From: Actinomadura sp. DC4
Lineage (GTDB): Bacteria; Actinomycetota; Actinomycetes; Streptosporangiales; Streptosporangiaceae
Direction of reading: 5' to 3'
Length of the DNA: 64,000 nucleotides
NCBI RefSeq assembly: GCF_030406325.1
Contig: NZ_JAUEQY010000046.1
Coordinates: 1 to 64,000, forward strand
Below are positions 57,288 through 64,000 of the stretch, piece by piece (within the stretch, counting starts at the first letter, position 1; each line of letters begins with the position of its first letter). The notes beneath the pieces are model-generated. The model was not told the origin of the DNA. It saw only the letters and a program-made list of their open reading frames with translations, and did not search any database. The position numbers and the translations under genes are program-made.

Positions 57288-59399
57288 GTGGCTACTCAGA
57301 CCGGCGTAGACCTGGCCAAGGTCCGGAACATCGGGATCATGGCCCATATCGACGCGGGCAAGACCACCACGACCGAGCGGATCCTGTACTACACCGGTGT
57401 CAATTACAAGATCGGTGAAGTCCATGAGGGCGCGGCCACCATGGACTGGATGGAACAGGAGCAGGAGCGCGGCATCACGATCACGTCGGCCGCGACCACC
57501 GTCCACTGGGAGGTCGATGAGGTCGATCACACGATCAACATCATCGACACGCCCGGTCACGTGGACTTCACCGTCGAGGTGGAGCGCAACCTGCGCGTGC
57601 TGGACGGTGCGGTGGCGGTGTTCGACGGCGTCGCCGGAGTCGAACCGCAGTCGGAGACGGTGTGGCGTCAGGCCGACCGTTACAACGTGCCGCGGATGTG
57701 CTTCGTCAACAAGCTCGACCGCGTCGGCGCGGAGTTCCACCGCTGCGTCGACATGATCGTGGATCGCCTCAACGCCACTCCGCTGGTGCTGCAGATCCCG
57801 ATCGGCGCCGAGGCCGACTTCAAGGGCGTCATCGACCTGGTCCGCATGAAGGCCCTGGTGTGGAGCGCCGAGGCGGCCAAGGGCGAGATGTACGACGTTC
57901 TCGATATCCCCGACACGCACGCCGACGCGGCCCGCGAGTGGCACGACAAGCTGGTCGAGACGCTGGCCGAGGCCGACGACGACATCATGGAGCTGTACCT
58001 CGAGGGCAACGAGCCCACGGTGGAGCAGCTGGTCCCGGCCATTCGCCGGGCCACGATCGCCGGCAAGCTCACCCCGGTCACCTGTGGCACCGCCTTCAAG
58101 AACAAGGGCGTGCAGCCGCTGCTCGACGCGATCGTCAACTACCTTCCCTCGCCGCTCGACATCGAGTCCATCAAGGGCCACGACTACCGCGACGAAGAGA
58201 AGGTCATCGAGCGCAGGCCGAGCGAGGACGAGCCGTTCGCGGCTCTGGCGTTCAAGATCATGAGCGACCCGCACCTCGGCAAGCTGACCTTCATCCGCGT
58301 CTACTCCGGCGTGCTCGAGGCCGGCACCTCGGTCCTGAACAGCGTGAAGGACCGCAAGGAGCGCATCGGCAAGATCTACCGGATGCACGCGAACAAGCGC
58401 GAGGAGATCGCTCGCGTGGGCGCGGGCGACATCGTCGCGGTGATGGGGCTGAAGCAGACCACCACCGGCGAGACGCTGTGCGACGACAAGAACCCGGTGA
58501 TCCTGGAGTCGATGAACTTCCCGGCGCCGGTCATCAACGTCGCCATCGAGCCGAAGACCAAGGTCGACCAGCAGAAGCTGGGCACCGCGATCCAGCGGCT
58601 CGCCGAGGAGGACCCGTCCTTCCAGGTGCGGACCGACGAGGAGACCGGCCAGACCATCATCTCCGGCATGGGCGAACTGCACCTCGAGGTGCTGGTCGAC
58701 CGCATGAAGCGAGAGTTCAAGGTCGAGGCCAACGTCGGCCGGCCGCAGGTCGCCTACCGCGAGACCATCCGCCGCAAGGTGGAGAAGGTCGAGTACACGC
58801 ACAAGAAGCAGACCGGCGGCTCCGGCCAGTTCGGTCGCGTCATCATCGACATCGAGCCGCTTGGCGGCGGCAGCGACGGCTACGAGTTCGAGAACAAGGT
58901 CACCGGTGGCCGCATCCCGCGGGAGTACATCCCGTCGGTGGACGCGGGCTGCCAGGAGGCGGCCGAGTTCGGCGTGCTCGCCGGATACCCGCTGGTCGGT
59001 GTCAAGGTCACTCTTCAGGACGGCGCCTACCACGACGTCGACTCCTCCGAGCTGGCCTTCAAGATCGCCGGTTCCATGGCGTTCAAGGAGGCGGCCCGCA
59101 AGGCCGATCCCGCGCTGCTGGAGCCGATGATGGCCGTCGAGGTCACCACGCCCGAGGACTACATGGGTGACGTCATCGGCGACCTGAACGGCCGTCGTGG
59201 CCAGATTCAGGAGATGGGCGAGCGTCACGGGGTCAAGGTCATCAAGTCGACCGTGCCGCTCTCGGAGATGTTCGGATACGTCGGTGACCTGCGGAGTAAG
59301 ACCCAAGGACGCGCCGTCTTCACCATGCAGTTCGATTCCTACGCCGAGGTTCCGGGGAACGTCGCGCAGGAGATCATCGCCAAGGCTCGCGGCGAATAA
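57288..59399 (+). CDS. fusA: Elongation factor G
   Basis: This 703-residue translocation GTPase has G1 [15 protein letters not shown]2 [10 protein letters not shown]3 DTPGHVDF and G4 NKLD. The five-domain length is standard, and the domain IV tip region reads [23 protein letters not shown] 57288 lies 35 bp after rpsG. As it sits in the str operon it is the housekeeping EF-G, not the fusB-type paralogue. Confidence 0.97.
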   Translation: MATQTGVDLAKVRNIGIMAHIDAGKTTTTERILYYTGVNYKIGEVHEGAATMDWMEQEQERGITITSAATTVHWEVDEVDHTINIIDTPGHVDFTVEVERNLRVLDGAVAVFDGVAGVEPQSETVWRQADRYNVPRMCFVNKLDRVGAEFHRCVDMIVDRLNATPLVLQIPIGAEADFKGVIDLVRMKALVWSAEAAKGEMYDVLDIPDTHADAAREWHDKLVETLAEADDDIMELYLEGNEPTVEQLVPAIRRATIAGKLTPVTCGTAFKNKGVQPLLDAIVNYLPSPLDIESIKGHDYRDEEKVIERRPSEDEPFAALAFKIMSDPHLGKLTFIRVYSGVLEAGTSVLNSVKDRKERIGKIYRMHANKREEIARVGAGDIVAVMGLKQTTTGETLCDDKNPVILESMNFPAPVINVAIEPKTKVDQQKLGTAIQRLAEEDPSFQVRTDEETGQTIISGMGELHLEVLVDRMKREFKVEANVGRPQVAYRETIRRKVEKVEYTHKKQTGGSGQFGRVIIDIEPLGGGSDGYEFENKVTGGRIPREYIPSVDAGCQEAAEFGVLAGYPLVGVKVTLQDGAYHDVDSSELAFKIAGSMAFKEAARKADPALLEPMMAVEVTTPEDYMGDVIGDLNGRRGQIQEMGERHGVKVIKSTVPLSEMFGYVGDLRSKTQGRAVFTMQFDSYAEVPGNVAQEIIAKARGE

Positions 59400-59481
59400 C
59401 ACCGCCGCGACGCAAGACCAAAATTTCTGAAGCAACAAACCGGTCGCCCAGACGGCCGAGGATCGCGACAAGGAGACACCG

Positions 59482-60675
<1,194 letters not shown>

Positions 60676-60684
60676 TACGACGGC

Positions 60685-60723
60685 GCGGCGGTCGGAGCTC
60701 CCGGAAACGGGCCCGGCCGCCGC
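60685..60723 (+). terminator. Terminator of str operon
   Basis: A long imperfect stem (GCGGCGG ... CCGCCGC with inner CCCG-GAAA-CGGG, GNRA loop) begins 10 bp after the tuf stop. Confidence 0.7.
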
Positions 60724-60823
60724 ACCACGACTCCCGACTTACGGGATCTCCGCGGAGACGCGAAAGCGGCTCACACGGGGTGTAATCCAGCGGCACTAGG
60801 AAGCAAAGGACACCGAGGCCACC

Positions 60824-61132
60824 ATGGCGGGACAGAAGATCCGCATCCGGCTCAAGGCCTACGACCACGAGGTCATCGACACTTCGGCGCGAAAGATCGT
60901 CGAAACGGTGACGCGCACGGGCGCCAAGGTCGCCGGCCCGGTGCCGCTGCCGACCGAGAAGAACGTGTACTGCGTCATCCGCTCGCCGCACAAGTACAAG
61001 GACAGCCGCGAGCACTTCGAGATGCGCACGCACAAGCGCCTGATCGACATCATCGATCCGACGCCCAAGACGGTCGACTCGCTCATGCGGCTTGACCTTC
61101 CGGCCGGTGTCGACATCGAGATCAAGCTCTAA
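60824..61132 (+). CDS. rpsJ: Ribosomal protein uS10
   Basis: The 102-residue S10/NusE protein opens the S10 operon; it also acts in NusG-linked transcription antitermination. Sequence landmarks are [40 protein letters not shown] and the C-terminal [12 protein letters not shown]. The 148-bp gap before it should contain the operon promoter; GTGTAATCC near 60779 might be a -10 region. Confidence 0.97.
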   Translation: MAGQKIRIRLKAYDHEVIDTSARKIVETVTRTGAKVAGPVPLPTEKNVYCVIRSPHKYKDSREHFEMRTHKRLIDIIDPTPKTVDSLMRLDLPAGVDIEIKL

Positions 61133-61144
61133 GGGCATCCAGAG

Positions 61145-61792
61145 ATGAGCAAGCAGAGAAAGGGCGTTCTGGGCGAGAAGCTCGGTATGACCCAGGTCTT
61201 CGACGATGAGGGCCGGATCGTTCCGGTAACCGTCGTCCAAGCTGGGCCGTGCGTCGTCACCCGGGTCCGTACGCCTGACGCCGACGGCTACTCAGCCGTC
61301 CAGCTCGGTTACGGCCAGATCGACCCGCGCAAGGTCAACAAGCCCGTCGCAGGGCACTACGAGAAGGCCGGCGTCACGCCGCGCCGTCACCTCGTCGAGC
61401 TGCGCACCGACGACGCCGCCGAGTACGAGCTCGGGCAGGAGATCACCGTTGAGGTGTTCGAGGCCGGGCAGCGTATCGACGTCACAGGACGCAGTAAGGG
61501 CAAGGGCACCGCGGGTGTCATGAAGCGCCACGGGTTCAAGGGCCTGGGCGCCTCGCACGGCACCCAGCGCAAGCACCGTTCGCCCGGTTCGATCGGTGGC
61601 TGCGCCACGCCGGGCCGTGTGTTCAAGGGCCTGCGCATGGCCGGCCGGCACGGCAACACGCGTACGACCGTGCAGAACCTCACCGTGCACGCCATCGACG
61701 CGGACAAGGGGCTGCTCCTGATCAAGGGCGCCGTTCCCGGTCCGAACGGTGGCCTGATCCTGGTGCGCAGCGCCGCGAAGGGGGCGAAGTAA
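61145..61792 (+). CDS. rplC: Ribosomal protein uL3
   Basis: The 215-residue 50S assembly protein has [18 protein letters not shown], the extended loop [20 protein letters not shown] and [20 protein letters not shown] near the peptidyl-transferase centre. It starts 12 bp after rpsJ and abuts rplD. Confidence 0.97.
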   Translation: MSKQRKGVLGEKLGMTQVFDDEGRIVPVTVVQAGPCVVTRVRTPDADGYSAVQLGYGQIDPRKVNKPVAGHYEKAGVTPRRHLVELRTDDAAEYELGQEITVEVFEAGQRIDVTGRSKGKGTAGVMKRHGFKGLGASHGTQRKHRSPGSIGGCATPGRVFKGLRMAGRHGNTRTTVQNLTVHAIDADKGLLLIKGAVPGPNGGLILVRSAAKGAK

Positions 61793-62407
61793 GTGACCAG
61801 CAAGCTCGACATCGAGCTCGCCCCGGAGATCTTCGACGCCAAGGTCAACGTGCCGCTGATCCACCAGGTCGTCGTCGCACAGCTCGCCGCGGCGCGGCAG
61901 GGCTCGCACAAGACGAAGACCCGTGGTGAGGTCTCCGGCGGTGGCAAGAAGCCGTACCGGCAGAAGGGCACCGGCCGGGCCCGTCAGGGTTCGACGCGCG
62001 CCCCGCAGTTCGCCGGCGGTGGCACGGTGCACGGCCCGCAGCCGCGCTCCTACGTCCAGAAGACGCCCAAGAAGATGAAGGCCGCCGCACTGCGCGGCGC
62101 GCTGTCGGACCGGGCTCGCTATGGCCGGGTGCACGTGGTCTCGGGGCTGGTCGAGGGCGACACGCCCAAGACCAAGGACGCCGTCACCGCGCTGCGGTCC
62201 ATCACCGAGGCCGAGAAGATCCTCTTGGTCCTCGATCGCGAGGACGACCTGACCTGGCTGAGCATCCGCAACGTGGCCGAGGTCCACGTGCTGATGGCCG
62301 ACCAGCTCAACACCTACGACGTGCTCTGCAACGACGAGATCGTCTTCACCGAGCAGGCGTACGAGGCCTTCGTGAACCACGCCAGTGGGAAGGAGAAGGC
62401 CAAGTGA
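61793..62407 (+). CDS. rplD: Ribosomal protein uL4
   Basis: The 204-residue protein lines the peptide exit tunnel via the loop [23 protein letters not shown] (about 45-65). GTG 61793 follows the rplC stop immediately. In some bacteria L4 represses this operon; no matching leader is evident here. It overlaps rplW by 4 bases. Confidence 0.96.
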   Translation: MTSKLDIELAPEIFDAKVNVPLIHQVVVAQLAAARQGSHKTKTRGEVSGGGKKPYRQKGTGRARQGSTRAPQFAGGGTVHGPQPRSYVQKTPKKMKAAALRGALSDRARYGRVHVVSGLVEGDTPKTKDAVTALRSITEAEKILLVLDREDDLTWLSIRNVAEVHVLMADQLNTYDVLCNDEIVFTEQAYEAFVNHASGKEKAK

Positions 62408-62706
62408 GCAGGATCGTCGACCCGCGCGACATTCTCGTCGCGCCCGTGATCTCTGAGAAGAGCTACGGGCTGCTCGACGAGAACAAGTACACGTTCGAGG
62501 TTCGCCCGGGCGCCAACAAGACCCAGATCCGGCAGGCCGTCGAGTCTGTGTTCGGGGTCAAGGTGACCGGCGTCAACACCATCAACCGGCAGGGCAAGCG
62601 CAAGCGCACCCGGTTCGGTTATGGCAAGCGCAAGGACACCAAGCGGGCCATCGTCAGCCTGGCCGAGGGTGAGCGGATCGACATCTTCGGAGGCCCGGTC
62701 TCATGA
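62404..62706 (+). CDS. rplW: Ribosomal protein uL23
   Basis: The 100-residue protein at the tunnel exit is the docking site for trigger factor and SRP. It has the conserved [20 protein letters not shown] and the basic [20 protein letters not shown] loop. It starts at GTG 62404, overlapping the rplD stop. Confidence 0.96.
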   Translation: MSRIVDPRDILVAPVISEKSYGLLDENKYTFEVRPGANKTQIRQAVESVFGVKVTGVNTINRQGKRKRTRFGYGKRKDTKRAIVSLAEGERIDIFGGPVS

Positions 62707-62834
62707 CCTCGTCCTCCGTGGCGTGCCGCTCTCGTGAGGGAGCGCAGGTGCGCGACCTCCGGACGCCGGGCACCGCGGAGGGCCGGTCCGGATCGGCAGA
62801 TTTTCCGAAGACAGACAAGGGATGAACGAAAAAG

Positions 62835-63668
62835 ATGGGCATCCGTAAGTACAAGCCGACGACCCCCGGTCGCCGCGGCTCGAGTGTGGCCGACTTCGTC
62901 GAGGTCACTCGTGCCGAGCCGGAGAAGTCGCTGGTGCGTCCGCTTCCCAAGAAGGGTGGCCGGAACGTACACGGCCACATCACCACGCGGCACCAGGGCG
63001 GCGGCCACAAGCGGGCGTATCGAGTGATCGACTTCCGGCGCGCCGACAAGGACGGCGTGCCGGCGAAGGTCGCGCACATCGAGTACGACCCCAACCGCAC
63101 CGCGCGGATCGCGCTGCTGCACTACGCCGACGGGGAGAAGCGCTACATCCTCTGCCCGACCGGTGTGAAGCAGGGCGACCGCGTCGAGAACGGTCCGACC
63201 GCCGACATCAAGCCGGGCAACTGCCTGCCGCTGCGCAACATCCCGACCGGTACGGTCGTGCATGCCATCGAGCTGCGGCCCGGCGGCGGCGCCAAGCTGG
63301 CCCGCTCGGCCGGCTCCGGCGCTCAGCTGCTGGCCAAGGAGGGCAAGTACGCCACGCTGCGTATGCCCTCGGGCGAGATGCGGATGGTCGACCTGCGCTG
63401 CCGCGCGACGGTGGGCGAGGTCGGCAACTCCGAGCAGTCGAACATCAACTGGGGCAAGGCCGGCCGCATGCGGTGGAAGGGCAAGCGCCCGACCGTCCGC
63501 GGCGTCGCGATGAACCCGATCGACCACCCGCACGGTGGTGGTGAGGGCAAGACCTCCGGTGGTCGCCACCCCTCCAGCCCGTGGGGCCAGCCAGAGGGTC
63601 GCACCCGGAAGGCCAACAAGCCGTCCGACCGGCTCATCGTCCGACGTCGTAGCAAGAAGAAGCGGTAG
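62835..63668 (+). CDS. rplB: Ribosomal protein uL2
   Basis: The 277-residue protein is required for subunit association and peptidyl transfer. Landmarks are [38 protein letters not shown] and the C-terminal [20 protein letters not shown] with the conserved histidine. It is preceded by an unusually long 128-bp gap after rplW; AAGGGA lies about 14 bases upstream of the ATG. Confidence 0.97.
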   Translation: MGIRKYKPTTPGRRGSSVADFVEVTRAEPEKSLVRPLPKKGGRNVHGHITTRHQGGGHKRAYRVIDFRRADKDGVPAKVAHIEYDPNRTARIALLHYADGEKRYILCPTGVKQGDRVENGPTADIKPGNCLPLRNIPTGTVVHAIELRPGGGAKLARSAGSGAQLLAKEGKYATLRMPSGEMRMVDLRCRATVGEVGNSEQSNINWGKAGRMRWKGKRPTVRGVAMNPIDHPHGGGEGKTSGGRHPSSPWGQPEGRTRKANKPSDRLIVRRRSKKKR

Positions 63669-63678
63669 GAGCCGATCG

Positions 63679-63960
63679 ATGCCACGTAGCCTTAAGAAGG
63701 GTCCTTTCGTCGACGACCACCTGATCAAGAAGGTGGACACGCAGAACGAGAAGGGCACCAAAAACGTCATCAAGACGTGGTCGCGGCGCTCCATGATCGT
63801 GCCGGACATGCTCGGTCACACGATCGCCGTGCACGACGGCCGCAAGCACGTCCCGGTGTTCGTCACCGAGGCGATGATCGGCCACAAACTTGGCGAGTTC
63901 GCCCCGACGCGGACGTTCAAAGGCCACATCAAGGACGACCGCCGCAGTCGGCGCGGCTGA
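63679..63960 (+). CDS. rpsS: Ribosomal protein uS19
   Basis: The 93-residue 30S head protein has the signature [38 protein letters not shown] and the C-terminal [12 protein letters not shown]. It begins 10 bp after rplB. Confidence 0.97.
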   Translation: MPRSLKKGPFVDDHLIKKVDTQNEKGTKNVIKTWSRRSMIVPDMLGHTIAVHDGRKHVPVFVTEAMIGHKLGEFAPTRTFKGHIKDDRRSRRG

Positions 63961-64000
63961 ACCGACTTAAAGGGAGAGGCGCCGAGCGAGCGGAGTGGAC
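63961..64000 (+). other. Window end within S10 operon
   Basis: The last 40 bases contain AAAGGGAGAGG, a ribosome-site-like stretch. In this operon rplV normally follows rpsS, but no start codon can be fixed before the window ends. Confidence 0.3.

Overview
The window is high-GC actinobacterial chromosome. Gene order, frequent GTG/TTG starts, ATGA/GTGA gene overlaps, XRE/DUF397 pairs and the rpmG-hadAB-murB ... tRNA-Trp-secE-nusG-rplKA ... rplJL ... rpoBC-rpsL-rpsG-fusA-tuf-S10 order point to a filamentous actinomycete. A full mce transporter operon sits between rplL and rpoB. I would guess Streptosporangiales or Thermomonosporaceae, but nothing in the window settles the family.

Bases 1-13.2k are accessory. 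There are three TetR regulators, each divergent from an oxidoreductase gene (a 3'-truncated aldo/keto reductase, an SDR, an FAD aromatic monooxygenase), with palindromes in the intergenic regions. Also here are a secreted beta-helix protein, a tandem SepF-like protein divergent from an HNH-type protein, an amidohydrolase, an HTH + double Clp-N protein, a VOC protein and an acyl-CoA dehydrogenase. Between a secreted-protein gene and the amidohydrolase lies a roughly 200-nt segment with five consecutive hairpins ending in an intrinsic terminator and no reading frame. It looks like a structured non-coding RNA.

Bases 13.2-29.4k form a housekeeping block: tRNA-Thr, tRNA-Met, rpmG, two hot-dog dehydratase subunits (hadAB-like), murB, adenosine deaminase, a secreted protein/ECF sigma/membrane protein operon, an aspartate-type aminotransferase, tRNA-Trp, secE, nusG, rplK, rplA, an XRE/DUF397 pair, two paralogous LppX/LprG-type lipoproteins, the L10 leader, rplJ and rplL. 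Bases 30-40.1k are an Mkl-YrbEA-YrbEB-MceA-B-C-E-F operon with two Mce-associated proteins. No MceD was found. These genes should build a lipid importer energised by the Mkl ATPase.

Bases 40.3-48k hold rpoB and rpoC with a clear promoter and terminator. RpoB carries unusual residues in the rifamycin-binding cluster. Bases 48-56k are an accessory block between rpoC and rpsL: a decayed methyltransferase, a pentapeptide-repeat membrane protein interrupted by an in-frame stop, a 906-residue protein with DUF397-like ends, a methyltransferase, and a 721-residue YGQ-rich tail-anchored low-complexity protein. Bases 56-64k are the str operon (rpsL, rpsG, fusA, tuf) and the start of the S10 operon (rpsJ, rplC, rplD, rplW, rplB, rpsS).
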